Assembly: GCF_009569385.1 (NCBI RefSeq)
Contig: NZ_WBOF01000001.1
Span: 2,304,001-2,368,000 of the forward strand
Reading direction: 5' to 3'
DNA from: Streptomyces kaniharaensis
GTDB lineage: Bacteria; Actinomycetota; Actinomycetes; Streptomycetales; Streptomycetaceae
DNA: 64,000 nt
A program made the translations under genes and the position numbers. The notes under the pieces were generated by a model. It was not told the DNA's origin. It was given only the letters and a program-made list of their open reading frames with translations, and searched no databases. Position 1 is the stretch's first letter; each line of letters opens with the position of its first letter. Shown here in pieces: positions 21,409 through 30,903 of the stretch.

Positions 21409-22230
21409 ATGCAGGTGTCAGCGCCTCCGCCGTCCGGCGTCCCCGGACCGGCCACCCCCTCCGCCGTCAGCATCCAGGGTCTGTGGAAGCACTTCGGCAC
21501 CCAGGCCGCCGTCGCCGGGCTGAGCCTGGAACTGCCGGCCGGCGCGTTCATCGGGCTGGTCGGCCCGAACGGCGCCGGCAAGACCACCACGCTGTCCATG
21601 GTCACCGGCCTGCTCCGGCCCGACCAGGGCACCGTCCTCGTCCACGGCGGCGACGTCTGGGCCGACCCGGTCGCGGTCAAGGCGCGGATCGGCATCCTGC
21701 CCGAGGGCCTGCGGATGTTCGAACGGCTCAGCGGGCGCGAACTGCTGCGGTACAACGGGCGGCTGCGCGGCCTGCCCGGCGCCGAGGTGGACCGCCGCGC
21801 CGAGGAGCTGCTGGCCGTCCTCGACCTCGCCCGCGACGCCGACAAGCTGGTCGCCGACTACTCCACCGGCATGCGCAAGAAGATCGGCCTGGCCGCCGCG
21901 CTGCTGCACAACCCCGACGTGCTCTTCCTCGACGAGCCCTTCGAGGGCGTCGACCCGGTCTCCGCCCAGACCATCCGCGGCGTGCTCAAGCGGTACGCGG
22001 CGGCCGGCTCCACGGTCGTGTTCTCCAGCCACGTGATGGAGCTGGTCGAGCAGCTCTGCGACTGGGTCGCCGTCGTCAACGCCGGCCGGATCATCGCCCA
22101 CGGCCCGCTGGACGCCGTCCGCGGCGAGCGCAGCCTGCACCAGGCCTTCCTCGACCTGATCGGCGTCCGCGAGGACGACGGGCAGGCGCTCGGCTGGCTC
22201 GGGGGCGGGAACGTCGGGAGCGGGCAGTGA
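21409..22230 (+). CDS. ABC transporter ATP-binding protein
   Basis: The 273-residue protein couples ATP hydrolysis to transport by the permease that follows. It shows Walker A (GPNGAGKTTT), the Q-loop region (GILPEGLRMFERL), the ABC signature in the variant form DYSTGMRKKIGLA, Walker B (DVLFLDEPFEGVDP) and the switch His (VVFSSHVMELVE). The signature and layout are of the exporter type with a single ATPase. It overlaps the permease start by four bases (GTGA). Confidence 0.93.
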   Translation: MQVSAPPPSGVPGPATPSAVSIQGLWKHFGTQAAVAGLSLELPAGAFIGLVGPNGAGKTTTLSMVTGLLRPDQGTVLVHGGDVWADPVAVKARIGILPEGLRMFERLSGRELLRYNGRLRGLPGAEVDRRAEELLAVLDLARDADKLVADYSTGMRKKIGLAAALLHNPDVLFLDEPFEGVDPVSAQTIRGVLKRYAAAGSTVVFSSHVMELVEQLCDWVAVVNAGRIIAHGPLDAVRGERSLHQAFLDLIGVREDDGQALGWLGGGNVGSGQ

Positions 22231-23837
22231 ACGCCCCGGTACCCGACGGGCGGACGGTCGTCCGCGCCCTCGTGGCACTCAAGCTGCGCCTGCTGCGCAA
22301 CGGTCTGAGGCGCAGCCCCGGCCGGGCCACGGTGTACGTCCTCGGCGCCGTCGTCGGCCTGGCCTTCGCCGCCGGGATCGCCCTCGCCATGGCGATGCTC
22401 AACGGGCGCTACGCCGGCTCCGGGGACGCCGGCGTGATGCTGGTCGGCGTGCTCGCCCTCGGCTGGACCGCGATCCCGCTGTTCCTGTTCTCCAGCGACG
22501 AGAGCGCCGACCCGACGCGGCTCACCATGCTGCCGCTGCGGCCCGGACCGCTGCTGCGCGGCTCCCTGCTGGCCGGCCTGATCGGGCCCGGGCCGCTGGT
22601 CAGCCTGGTGCTGGTCACCGGCGCGGCGCTGTCCGGCGCGGACGGCGCCGGCTCGGCGGCGGCAGCCGTGCTCGGCATGCCGCTCACCGTGATCTGCCTG
22701 GTCACGCTCTCCCGCGCGGTCGCGGCCGGCAACGCCCGGATGCTCTCCAGCCGGCGCGGCAAGGACTTCGCGATCTTCGGCGGGCTGCTCTTCGCGCTCC
22801 TGATCCAGGTCGCCAACATCGGCTCGCAGAGCATCTTCGGCCGGCCCGGCTCCCAGCTCGACCTCAGCCCGCTTAAGCCGATCGCCTCCGTGCTGCGCTG
22901 GATTCCGCCGGTCAGCGCGATGGACGCGGCCCGGACCGCCGGCGAGGGCCGGTACGGGCTCGCGCTGCTCCAGCTGGCCGCGGCCGGCGCCCTGCTCGCC
23001 GCACTGCTGCGCTGGTGGCGGCGCAGCCTCCAGGAGCTGATGGTCACCCCGGACTCCTCCACCCTGGAGGTGGCCCGCGGCGTGCAGAGCTCGCGAGGCT
23101 GGGGCTTCCTGCCCGCCGGCCGGACCGGCGCCGTCATGCAGCGCCACCTGCGGTACGCGTGGCGGGAGCCGCGGGCCAAGGCCGCGGTGTTCACCGGCAT
23201 CGGCATGACGCTGGTGGTCTGTGTGCTGTCGCTGGTCCAGGGTTGGGCGAGCGTCTACCTGCTGGCGGCGGCCGGGATGTTCCTCGGGCTGCAGATGCTC
23301 AACCTGTTCGGCATGGACGGCTCGGCGTTCTGGATGGTCGCCGCCACCCTGCTCACCCCGTCCGACGCCCGGGACGAGCTGCGCGGCCGGGCGTACGCGG
23401 TGCTCTCGTACGCCGTTCCGGTGACGCTGGTGCTCGGCCTCGTGCTGGCCGTCGTCACCGGCGACTGGGCGCACCTGCCGGCCGCGCTCGGCCTCGCGCT
23501 GGCGCTGCTCGGCTGCGGCATCGCGACCGGGGCGACGCTCAGCGTGCTCGCGCCGTACACCATGCCGGCCGACAGCAACCCGATGCGCAACGCCGCCCCG
23601 GGCCAGAGCGGGCTGGTGCTGATCAACCAGTTCGGCTCGATGTTCGGCGTCGCACTGCTCGCCCTGCCGGTGGGCGGCTACCTGGGCTGGGCCCTCACCA
23701 CCGACAACCCGACCTGGCCGGTGCTGCTCCTCGGCCCGCTCTACGGCGCCCTGGCCGCGGACGCCGGCATCCGGCTGGCCGCCGGGCGGCTGCTGGAGCG
23801 CACCCCGGAGATCCTGGCCAAAGCCGTCGAGCGCTGA
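22227..23837 (+). CDS. ABC transporter permease
   Basis: The 536-residue protein starts at GTG 22227 and has about twelve hydrophobic segments in two halves, with a hydrophilic stretch in the middle (residues ~270-310). This resembles the ABC-2-like exporter permeases of actinobacteria that are fused to double length. It is translationally coupled to the ATPase and probably acts as a pair with it. The substrate cannot be inferred. The long frame that opens upstream at 21381 is a shadow of the ATPase gene. Confidence 0.85.
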   Translation: MNAPVPDGRTVVRALVALKLRLLRNGLRRSPGRATVYVLGAVVGLAFAAGIALAMAMLNGRYAGSGDAGVMLVGVLALGWTAIPLFLFSSDESADPTRLTMLPLRPGPLLRGSLLAGLIGPGPLVSLVLVTGAALSGADGAGSAAAAVLGMPLTVICLVTLSRAVAAGNARMLSSRRGKDFAIFGGLLFALLIQVANIGSQSIFGRPGSQLDLSPLKPIASVLRWIPPVSAMDAARTAGEGRYGLALLQLAAAGALLAALLRWWRRSLQELMVTPDSSTLEVARGVQSSRGWGFLPAGRTGAVMQRHLRYAWREPRAKAAVFTGIGMTLVVCVLSLVQGWASVYLLAAAGMFLGLQMLNLFGMDGSAFWMVAATLLTPSDARDELRGRAYAVLSYAVPVTLVLGLVLAVVTGDWAHLPAALGLALALLGCGIATGATLSVLAPYTMPADSNPMRNAAPGQSGLVLINQFGSMFGVALLALPVGGYLGWALTTDNPTWPVLLLGPLYGALAADAGIRLAAGRLLERTPEILAKAVER

Positions 23838-23907
23838 CCGGTCGGCGTCGGCGCTCCGGCATCATGGGCGGGAGGAATCGGGCCGTCGACGAGAGCAGGG
23901 ACACACC

Positions 23908-25188
23908 GTGGGCAAGCGGGCGCAGCAGGGCGGCGGGAACGCCGGGATGCTGCTGGAGCAGGCGGTGCGGTCGGTGCTGACGGCGCCGGACGGGACGCTG
24001 GACCTCGCGCTGGACACGGGCGCGTCGCTGCTGGCCGCGTCCGCCGGGCAGTGGCCGGCGGTGAGCCGGGCGGTGCTCGGCCACGCGGACACCGCCGTTG
24101 GGCGGTGCTGGTCCGCCGGGTGGCGGCCGGCGGACCTGGTGCGGGTGGTGCGGCGCGAGCTGAAGCCCGTCCACCTGGCGCTCGCGGTGGACCTGATCGC
24201 CGCCGAGGGCCGGCGCCACCCGGCGGCCGCGCCGGACCGGCGCTGGCAGGAGCAGCTGCGCGAGCTGGAGACCGAGGTGTGGTGGCAGGGCGACGACGGC
24301 TACCTGGCCGCCTTCGCGCACCGGCACCGGCTGGACCGCTTCGCGCTCGCCACCACCCTCCTGGAGCTGCTACGGACCTGGGGCCGGCTGCCGCCGATCG
24401 CGCCGGTCGGCCCGACGCCCGGGCAGGCCGCGCCGCGCGCCGAGCGGTCCGCCGGGCCGGTGCCGGGCGAGCCGCGGATGCTGGCGCGGATCCGGGCGCT
24501 GCTGGCGAAGGCCGAGTCCACCGAGTACCCGGAGGAGGCCGAGGCGCTGACCGCCAAGGCCCAGCAGCTGATGGCCCAGCACAGCATCGACGAGGCGCTG
24601 CTGGCCGCCGCCGGCGCGGACCGGGACGCCCCGGCGGCGCTGCGGATCGGCGTGGACAACCCGTACGAGGGCCCGAAGACGATGCTGCTGGACGCCGTCG
24701 CGGCGGCGAACCGGTGCCGGGTGGTGTGGGCGAAGGAGTTCGGCTTCTGCACCGTGGTCGGCTTCGACGGGGACCTGGACGGCGTCGAGCTGCTCTACAC
24801 CTCGCTGCTGGTGCAGGCCACCCACGCGCTCAACAAGGCCGGTTCGGGCCGGGACTCGCGCACCAAGGCGTTCCGGCAGTCCTTCCTGGTCGCGTACGCG
24901 GCGCGGATCCGCGAGCGGCTGACCACCGCCACCGAGCGGGCCACCAGCGCGGCCGCGGCCGGGCGGCACCTGCGCGAGGACGGCACCGAGGAGCAGCTGC
25001 TCCCGGACGAGCGGCTGCTGCCCGCGCTGGCCGCCCGTTCCGAGGCGGTGGACGAGGAGGTCGGCCGGCTGTTCCCGAAGCTGGTCTCGCAGCGGGTGCG
25101 GGTGAGCGACGGCGAGGGCTGGGCGGCCGGGCGGGCCGCCGCCGACCGGGCCGCCCTGCACGGTCGGACCGGCGAGCTCCGCCGCTGA
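23908..25188 (+). CDS. DUF2786 domain protein
   Basis: The 426-residue protein starts at GTG 23908 with AGGGA upstream. Residues ~190-230 (MLARIRALLAKAESTEYPEE, then AEALTAKAQQLMAQHSIDEA) are a clear DUF2786 domain, a helical module found in phage and actinobacterial proteins of unknown role. The N-terminal ~180 residues are rich in W, R and A. No signal peptide or membrane helix is seen. It is on the same strand as the ADP-ribosylglycohydrolase gene 78 bases downstream. Confidence 0.82.
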   Translation: MGKRAQQGGGNAGMLLEQAVRSVLTAPDGTLDLALDTGASLLAASAGQWPAVSRAVLGHADTAVGRCWSAGWRPADLVRVVRRELKPVHLALAVDLIAAEGRRHPAAAPDRRWQEQLRELETEVWWQGDDGYLAAFAHRHRLDRFALATTLLELLRTWGRLPPIAPVGPTPGQAAPRAERSAGPVPGEPRMLARIRALLAKAESTEYPEEAEALTAKAQQLMAQHSIDEALLAAAGADRDAPAALRIGVDNPYEGPKTMLLDAVAAANRCRVVWAKEFGFCTVVGFDGDLDGVELLYTSLLVQATHALNKAGSGRDSRTKAFRQSFLVAYAARIRERLTTATERATSAAAAGRHLREDGTEEQLLPDERLLPALAARSEAVDEEVGRLFPKLVSQRVRVSDGEGWAAGRAAADRAALHGRTGELRR

Positions 25189-25266
25189 CCTCGGACCGCC
25201 CGTCAGCGACCGGGCGTGAACGGTGACCTGATAGAACGTACTCCGCCACGAACAAGGGGGTTCAAC

Positions 25267-26376
25267 GTGACGGAGTCGGCGGCCGATTCGGGGTACCGGG
25301 ACCGCGTGCGCGGTGCGCTGCTCGGCGGAGCGATCGGCGACGCACTGGGCTGGCCGGTGGAGTTCCTGCAGCTGCACCAGATCCGCGACCAGCGCGGTCC
25401 GGACGGCGTGACCGGGCTGCCCCTCGGAGGGGCCGCCGAGGTCACGGACGACACCCAGATGACCCTGTTCACCGCCGAGGGCCTGATCCGCGGCTTCGTC
25501 CGCGGCTGGTCGGGCGGCGGCGGCTCGGTGCCGGAGGCCGTCCACGGCGCCTACCGCCGCTGGCTGCTGACCCAGTACCAGCCCGCGCCGGACCGCGAGC
25601 CGCTTCCCCGCCCGTACGACGGCTGGCTGCTGCGGCAGCCGTTCCTGTACGCGCGGCGGGCGCCGGGCAACGCCTGCCTGAGCGGGGTGTCCGAGCATCC
25701 GGCTTTCGAGCCGCCGGCCCCGATCGGGCTGCCCGGGCCGATCAACCCCGGTTCCAAGGGCTGCGGCACGGTGATGCGCTCGGCGCCGTTCGGGCTGGCC
25801 CGGCTGGGCGTCGAGCATTCGTTCGGGCTGGCCGTCCAGTGCGCCCAGCTCACCCACGGGCACCCGACCGGCTACCTCGCGGCGGGCGCGTTCGCGGCGC
25901 TGGTCGAGCGGCTGGCGAACGGCACCGAGCCGTGGGCGGCGGTCGGCGAGACCGTCGACCAGATCCGCGAGCTGCCGGGCTCGAAGGAGACGGTGCAGGC
26001 GCTGGCCCGGGCGGTCCGGGTGGCCCAGGAGTCGGAGCCGTCGGCGGAGGCGGTGGAGCGGGTCGGGCTCGGCTGGACCGCCGAGGAGTGCCTGGCCATC
26101 GCGGTGTACTGCCTGCTGGCCACGACCCTCGAACCCGACCCGGTGCGGACCGCGCTGCCGCTGTCGGTGAACCACTCCGGCGACAGCGACTCCACCGGCG
26201 CCGTCTGCGGCAACCTGGTCGGTGCCGCGTACGGCGCGTCGGCCCTGCCCCCGGAGTGGGCCGGGTCGGTCGAGGGCCGGGCGGAGCTGCTGCGGGTGGC
26301 GGACGACCTGCTGGTGCTGTTCGGCAGCCGGCACCCGTCGCACCCGGCACTGGGCGGGCGCTACCCGGCCTGGTGA
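25267..26376 (+). CDS. ADP-ribosylglycohydrolase family protein (DraG-like), copy 1
   Basis: The 369-residue protein starts at GTG 25267 after a G-rich ribosome-binding site. It has every expected metal and substrate motif of the ARH/DraG family: GAIGDALGWPVEF, VTDDTQMTLF, GSKGCGTVMRSAPFG, THGHPTGYLA and NHSGDSDSTGAVCGNLVGA. The family removes ADP-ribose from proteins, nucleic acids or small molecules using two divalent ions. Nothing suggests loss of activity. Its stop is directly adjacent (no gap) to the end of the convergent serpin gene. A related gene lies at 27745-28743. Confidence 0.93.
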   Translation: MTESAADSGYRDRVRGALLGGAIGDALGWPVEFLQLHQIRDQRGPDGVTGLPLGGAAEVTDDTQMTLFTAEGLIRGFVRGWSGGGGSVPEAVHGAYRRWLLTQYQPAPDREPLPRPYDGWLLRQPFLYARRAPGNACLSGVSEHPAFEPPAPIGLPGPINPGSKGCGTVMRSAPFGLARLGVEHSFGLAVQCAQLTHGHPTGYLAAGAFAALVERLANGTEPWAAVGETVDQIRELPGSKETVQALARAVRVAQESEPSAEAVERVGLGWTAEECLAIAVYCLLATTLEPDPVRTALPLSVNHSGDSDSTGAVCGNLVGAAYGASALPPEWAGSVEGRAELLRVADDLLVLFGSRHPSHPALGGRYPAW

Positions 26377-27699
26377 CTACCGCGCCAGCGGGTCGGTGAC
26401 CTGGCCGAGGAAGAGCGGCCGCCCGCCGTTGGCGTCCCGGATCAGGAACAGGAACGGCCGGTCGATGTGCAGCTGGACGGGGCCGGCGACCGGCGCCGCC
26501 GCTCCGGCCGCCCCGACGACGCCGCTGCCGGCCGCCGCCACCGTGCCGTCCTCGTCCACCTCGACGGTGGCCTTCTGCACCACCGTGCTGACGGTGAGCG
26601 AGTCCTTGGCGATGCCGCTGAGATCGGCGCCGTCGAACATCGCCTTGACGCCGAGCGAGCGCAGCGCCGGGGTGAGCTCGTTGGACGTCTCGAAGTGGAA
26701 GCGCGGCAGCTCCAGGTCGACGGGCCGGTCGCCGAGCTCACCGAGGATCCGGTCGAGCTGGGCCTGGTCCAGTCCCTTGGTGAACGCGGCGAAGCCGCCC
26801 TGCGCGGGGACGATCAGGTCCATCACCAACCCGCCTTCCGCGTAGGGGAGTTCGACGGCCTGCCAGGGCTGGCCGACGATCCCGCCGGAGCCGTCGGCGT
26901 ACTTGAAGGTGCCGGTCTGGCTCATCGTGGCGACGTTCGGGGCGGAGCCGTCGAGCTTGTGGAACGGGCGGTCGGTGGTGTGCTCGTGCTTGAAGGCCGA
27001 GGCCCACTTCGCCTTGAGGTAGAGCGCGTCGGTGAGGACGAGCCGGGTGCCTCCGGTGATCTGCCGCTCGCCGAAGAGGTCCTTGATCCGCCCCTCGGTG
27101 GCCTTCTCCACGGCCGCGTTGATGGTCCTGCGGGCGCCCTCCGGGTCCTTTTTGAAGTCGGTGGGGTGCACGCCGGTGTCGAAGGCGGCGGCGAGGGTGG
27201 CCAGGTAGTCGGGTGAGACGGCCAGGCCCTGCTGCGTCCAGAGGTCGTCGCTCTGGCGCAGGGTGAGCCGGTCGGTGGCCGGGATCGGGCGGTCGAGCGC
27301 GCCGGTGGCCAGGGCGTACTGCTGCGGGGTGAGGTCGGTGTGCAGGGCCTTGGCGAGTTCGTCGGCGGTGGCGCCGCGAGCGCCGGGCAGCAGCATGGCG
27401 AGCACGGTGGCCAGGCCGGACGGGGAGAGCACGAGGTTGCGGCCGGTGCCGTCCGGCGTCGCGGTGAGCGTGTGCAGGAGGTCCAGGCCGAAGGCGTTGG
27501 TGGCGGTCGCGGTGGCGGCCACCTGCGCCGGGTCGACCGCGGGCCGGCTCGCCGGCGCGGAGGCCCGGAGCTCCGCGGGGGCGGCGGCTCCGGTGCTGCC
27601 GCAGCCAGTGAGCAGCGGCGCCGAGAGCGCGGCGGCGAGGAGCAGCGCCGCCGGGCGACGGAGGCTGCGGCGGGTTCCGGTGGTCCTGCGGTTCGTCAT
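26377..27699 (-). CDS. Serpin-family lipoprotein (serine protease inhibitor)
   Basis: The 440-residue protein starts at ATG 27699 and has a signal peptide with lipobox LLTGCGS, so it is likely anchored outside the membrane. The serpin fold is clear: NLVLSPSGLATVLAMLLPGA, LVLTDALYLKAKWASAF, VELPYAEGGLVMDLIVP and the C-terminal DRPFLFLIRDANGG. The hinge reads VEVDEDGTVAAAGSG, the small-residue type of inhibitory serpins, so it probably traps proteases. The scissile P1 residue cannot be assigned with confidence. Serpins are uncommon in bacteria. It sits between two ADP-ribosylglycohydrolase genes. Confidence 0.9.
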   Translation of the reverse strand: MTNRRTTGTRRSLRRPAALLLAAALSAPLLTGCGSTGAAAPAELRASAPASRPAVDPAQVAATATATNAFGLDLLHTLTATPDGTGRNLVLSPSGLATVLAMLLPGARGATADELAKALHTDLTPQQYALATGALDRPIPATDRLTLRQSDDLWTQQGLAVSPDYLATLAAAFDTGVHPTDFKKDPEGARRTINAAVEKATEGRIKDLFGERQITGGTRLVLTDALYLKAKWASAFKHEHTTDRPFHKLDGSAPNVATMSQTGTFKYADGSGGIVGQPWQAVELPYAEGGLVMDLIVPAQGGFAAFTKGLDQAQLDRILGELGDRPVDLELPRFHFETSNELTPALRSLGVKAMFDGADLSGIAKDSLTVSTVVQKATVEVDEDGTVAAAGSGVVGAAGAAAPVAGPVQLHIDRPFLFLIRDANGGRPLFLGQVTDPLAR

Positions 27700-27744
27700 G
27701 GCTCTTCGACGTGGCCGCCCGCCCACCGGTTCCCCCTCGGCGTC

Positions 27745-28743
27745 TCAGTCCCAGAGTGCCCCGAGCGCGAACAGCTCGTCCCGGTACTCGATCCGCTCGA
27801 CCCACTCCTCAGGCCAGACCGCCTCTCCGTGGTGGGCTCCGGCGAAGGCGCCGGTCAGGCACGCGATGGAGTCGGAGTCCCCGCTGGAGTAGGCGGCCCG
27901 GCGCACGGCCGCAACCGGGTCGTCCGGCAGGAGCAGGAAGCAGAGCAGGCCGGTGGCGAAGGCCTCCTCGGCGATCCAGCCCTCGCCGGTGGCCAGGCAC
28001 GGGTCGGCCTCGACGTCGGGCGCGGCGAGCGCGGCGTCCAGCTGGTCCAGCACGCCCAGGCAGTCGTCCCAGCCGCGGGCGATGACGTCCTGCGGCGAGC
28101 GGCCGTACCAGCGGCCGGCGAGATCGCCGAGCCAGAACTCGTCGTACCGGTTGCGGCTCGCCAGCGCGTACGCCCGCAGCACGGCGGGCAGGCCGGCCGG
28201 CGGGACGCCTTCGGCGAGCTTGCGGACGGCGTACGCGGTGAGGTCGCTGGCGGCGAGCGCGGTGGGGTGTCCGTGGGTGAGCGCGGACTGAAGCTGCGCG
28301 GCGCCGGAGAGCTGCCGGGCGTCGAGCTCGCGGATCAGCCCGATCGGGGCGACCCGCATGTTGGCGCCGCAGCCCTTGGAGCCGACGTCGCTCGCCTGCT
28401 GCCAGCGGTACTCGGGGTGGCTCAGCCGTTCGCAGGCGCGCAGGCAGGTCATGCCGGGGGCGCGGTTGTTCTCCGGGGAGCGCCACCAGTCGACGAACTC
28501 CTCGCGGACCGGACGCTCCAGCCGAAGGGGCGTCAGCGGACCGCGCCCCAGGGCGGTGCGCAGGCCGCGGCCGAGGGCGAGCGTCATCTGGGTGTCGTCG
28601 GTGACCAACGCCCTGTCGGGCAGTGGGAGTTGCCGCCAGTCCGGGTGGTCGGCGGCGATCCTGTCGACCGACTTGAACTCCGTCACCCGGCCGATCGCGT
28701 CCCCGATCGCCAGCCCCAGCAGTGCTCCCGTCGCCTTGCCCAC
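27745..28743 (-). CDS. ADP-ribosylglycohydrolase family protein (DraG-like), copy 2
   Basis: The 332-residue protein starts at GTG 28743 with GGGGGAG upstream. It carries the full motif set: LGLAIGDAIGRVTEF, VTDDTQMTLALGRG, GSKGCGANMRVAPIGL, LTHGHPTALAASD and SSGDSDSIACLTGAFAGA. It is shorter than the copy at 25267 and differs in the loops between motifs, so it is an older paralogue rather than a recent duplicate. The serpin gene follows 45 bases downstream on the same strand and the P450 gene ends 22 bases before its start, so all three may be co-transcribed. Confidence 0.92.
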   Translation of the reverse strand: MGKATGALLGLAIGDAIGRVTEFKSVDRIAADHPDWRQLPLPDRALVTDDTQMTLALGRGLRTALGRGPLTPLRLERPVREEFVDWWRSPENNRAPGMTCLRACERLSHPEYRWQQASDVGSKGCGANMRVAPIGLIRELDARQLSGAAQLQSALTHGHPTALAASDLTAYAVRKLAEGVPPAGLPAVLRAYALASRNRYDEFWLGDLAGRWYGRSPQDVIARGWDDCLGVLDQLDAALAAPDVEADPCLATGEGWIAEEAFATGLLCFLLLPDDPVAAVRRAAYSSGDSDSIACLTGAFAGAHHGEAVWPEEWVERIEYRDELFALGALWD

Positions 28744-28765
28744 GGCCGCTCCCCCTTCTTCGTCG

Positions 28766-29980
28766 TCACACTTCGACCAGCAGTTCCTTGAGCCCCCGGA
28801 TCACGTAGCCCGGGCGCCACTCGGGCTCGCGGACGAGCCGCAGGCCCGGCGCCCGGCGCAGCAACGTGCCGTACGACTCGGTGAGTTCCAGTCTGGCGAG
28901 CGGGGCGCCGAGACAGAAGTGGATTCCGGCGCCGAAGGTGACGTGCGGGTTGTCGGTGCGGCCGAGGTCGAGCCGGTCGGGGTCGGCGAAGCGCTGCGGG
29001 TCGCGGTTGGCGGAGCCGAAGAGCAGGGCGATCTCGCAGCCGCGCGGGATGGTGACGCCGTGCACCTCGACGTCCTCCAGTACCCAGCGCTCGAACATCT
29101 GCAGCGGGGTGTCCCAGCGCATCAGCTCCTCGACGGCGGTGGGCAGCAGGTCGTCCACCGCGCCGCGCAGCCGGGCGAGTTCGCCGGGGTTGCGGAACAG
29201 CGCCCACCAGCCGTTGCCGGTGGTGTTGACGGTGGCCTCGTGGCCGGCGTTGAGCAGCAGCACGCAGGTGGAGATCATCTCCTGCTCGCTGAGCGCGTCC
29301 GAGCCCTCCTGGGCGTGGATGAGCGCGCTGATGAGGTCGGTGCCGGGGGCGGCGCGGCGCTCGCGGATCAGGGCGCGCAGGTAGTCGGAGAACTCGATGC
29401 TCGCGGTGACCGCCCGGCGGGCGGCCTCCTCGGTGGGGTTGAGCTCGAACATGCCGGTGATGTCGGCGGACCAGGGCCGCAGCAGGTGCCGGTCGGCCTC
29501 CGGGACGCCCAGCATCTCGGCGATCACGGCGACGGGCAGCGGCTCGGCGGCGGCGGCGATCAGGTCGCCGCCGCCGTCCGCGAGCAGCCCGTCCACGAGT
29601 TCCCCGGCGAGCCGACGGACGGTCGGCCGCAGGCCCTCGACCATGCGCGGGGTGAAGGCCTTGGACACCAGCCGGCGGATCCGGGTGTGGTCGGGCGCCT
29701 CCAGGTCGAGCAGCCCGTTGTCGTTCAGGGTGTGGAACGGCTCGTGCGCCGGGTCGGGCGCGGGCCGCCCGAACTCCTCGTGGCTGTAGCGGTGGGTGTA
29801 GGTGCGCCCGAGCCGGCGGTCGCGCAGCAGGGCGCTGACGTCCTCGTGGCACGAGACGAGCCACTGCTTCGTCGGCTCGTAGTACGTCACCGGCGCGTGC
29901 TCGCGCAGCTCGGCGTACGCGTCGTACGGGTGCGCCACGAACGCCGCCGACCAGGGGTCGAACTTCGCCGTCGTCGTCAT
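28766..29980 (-). CDS. Cytochrome P450
   Basis: The 404-residue protein starts at ATG 29980 (TTTAKFDPWSAAFVA). It has the I-helix oxygen-binding stretch LLNAGHEATVNTTGNG, the ExxR motif EELMR, and the heme-binding FGAGIHFCLGAPLARLE with the Cys ligand. It is of class I bacterial size with no membrane anchor, so it would need a ferredoxin partner; none is encoded beside it. Substrate is unknown. It lies in a minus-strand run sirtuin, P450, ADP-ribosylglycohydrolase, serpin. Confidence 0.95.
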   Translation of the reverse strand: MTTTAKFDPWSAAFVAHPYDAYAELREHAPVTYYEPTKQWLVSCHEDVSALLRDRRLGRTYTHRYSHEEFGRPAPDPAHEPFHTLNDNGLLDLEAPDHTRIRRLVSKAFTPRMVEGLRPTVRRLAGELVDGLLADGGGDLIAAAAEPLPVAVIAEMLGVPEADRHLLRPWSADITGMFELNPTEEAARRAVTASIEFSDYLRALIRERRAAPGTDLISALIHAQEGSDALSEQEMISTCVLLLNAGHEATVNTTGNGWWALFRNPGELARLRGAVDDLLPTAVEELMRWDTPLQMFERWVLEDVEVHGVTIPRGCEIALLFGSANRDPQRFADPDRLDLGRTDNPHVTFGAGIHFCLGAPLARLELTESYGTLLRRAPGLRLVREPEWRPGYVIRGLKELLVEV

Positions 29981-30048
29981 CGGTCGATCACTCCAGGCCG
30001 TGAGGGGGAGCCGGGAAGGATCATCGTACGCACGCGGTTCGTCCGAAT

Positions 30049-30789
30049 TTAAGCCCCTTCGGTGAGCAACTTCCGCACCAGCGCCGGGAGAGCCGTGGAG
30101 ATCGGCTCCCGGATCACCTCGTCCGCGGCCTCGTCGAACGGGGTCGGCTCGCCGTTCATGACGATCAGGCGGGCGCCGCCCTCCAGCGCGATCTGCGGCA
30201 GCACAGCGGCCGGGTGGACCTGGAGGCTGGTGCCCACCGCGACGAACAGGTCGCAGGCCTTGGCGATGGCGTCGGCCTGCCGGAGCACCACCGGGTCCAG
30301 GGCCTCCCCGAACATCACCGTGCGCGGGCGCAGGATCCCCCCGCACTCCCGGCAGGCCGGGTCCGGCTCGCCCGCGTCGACCCGCGCCAGCGCCTCGGCC
30401 ATGTCGCCGACCACCCGGCAGCGCGCGCACTGCACCTCCCGGGCGGTGCCGTGCAGTTCGAGCACCTTGCGGGCGGGCAGGCCGGCGCGCTGGTGCAGGC
30501 CGTCCACGTTCTGGGTGAGCACCCGTACGGGCGGACCGGAGCGCTCCAGGTCGACCAGCGCCCGGTGCCCGGCGTTCGGCTCGGCGGCCAGCGCCCCGGC
30601 CTCCCGGCGCATCAGCCAGGCCCGCCGACGCACCTCCGGATCGGCCAGGTACGGGCCGATGGTGACCAGCTGCTGCGCCGAAGGGTCGCGCTGCCAGAGC
30701 CCAGCCGGGCCGCGGTAGTCGGGGATGCCGGAGTCCGTCGAGATGCCGGCGCCGGTGAGCACGGCGATCAGCGGGCGCTTCGCGTTCAT
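30049..30789 (-). CDS. Sir2-family NAD-dependent protein deacylase
   Basis: The 246-residue protein starts at ATG 30789. It shows the NAD-binding TGAGISTDSGIPDYRGP, the TQNVDGLHQRAG segment, the catalytic LHGTAREV, a zinc ribbon of two Cys pairs (CARC and CREC), and the late VAVGTSLQVHPA and VMNGEPTPFD. Sirtuins remove acyl groups from lysines, consuming NAD and releasing O-acyl-ADP-ribose, and some transfer ADP-ribose. All catalytic elements are intact. It is divergent from the MoxR-like gene across 114 bases. Confidence 0.94.
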   Translation of the reverse strand: MNAKRPLIAVLTGAGISTDSGIPDYRGPAGLWQRDPSAQQLVTIGPYLADPEVRRRAWLMRREAGALAAEPNAGHRALVDLERSGPPVRVLTQNVDGLHQRAGLPARKVLELHGTAREVQCARCRVVGDMAEALARVDAGEPDPACRECGGILRPRTVMFGEALDPVVLRQADAIAKACDLFVAVGTSLQVHPAAVLPQIALEGGARLIVMNGEPTPFDEAADEVIREPISTALPALVRKLLTEGA

Positions 30790-30903
30790 ACCCGGACGGT
30801 ACGGCGGCGGGCCCGCCGGCGGCCACCGAAAAAAATCCGGGTGCGCCGCGTCAACTCCCACCGCACACTGGCCCGGTCACCCGCCGTACCGCGAAGGAGC
30901 CCC

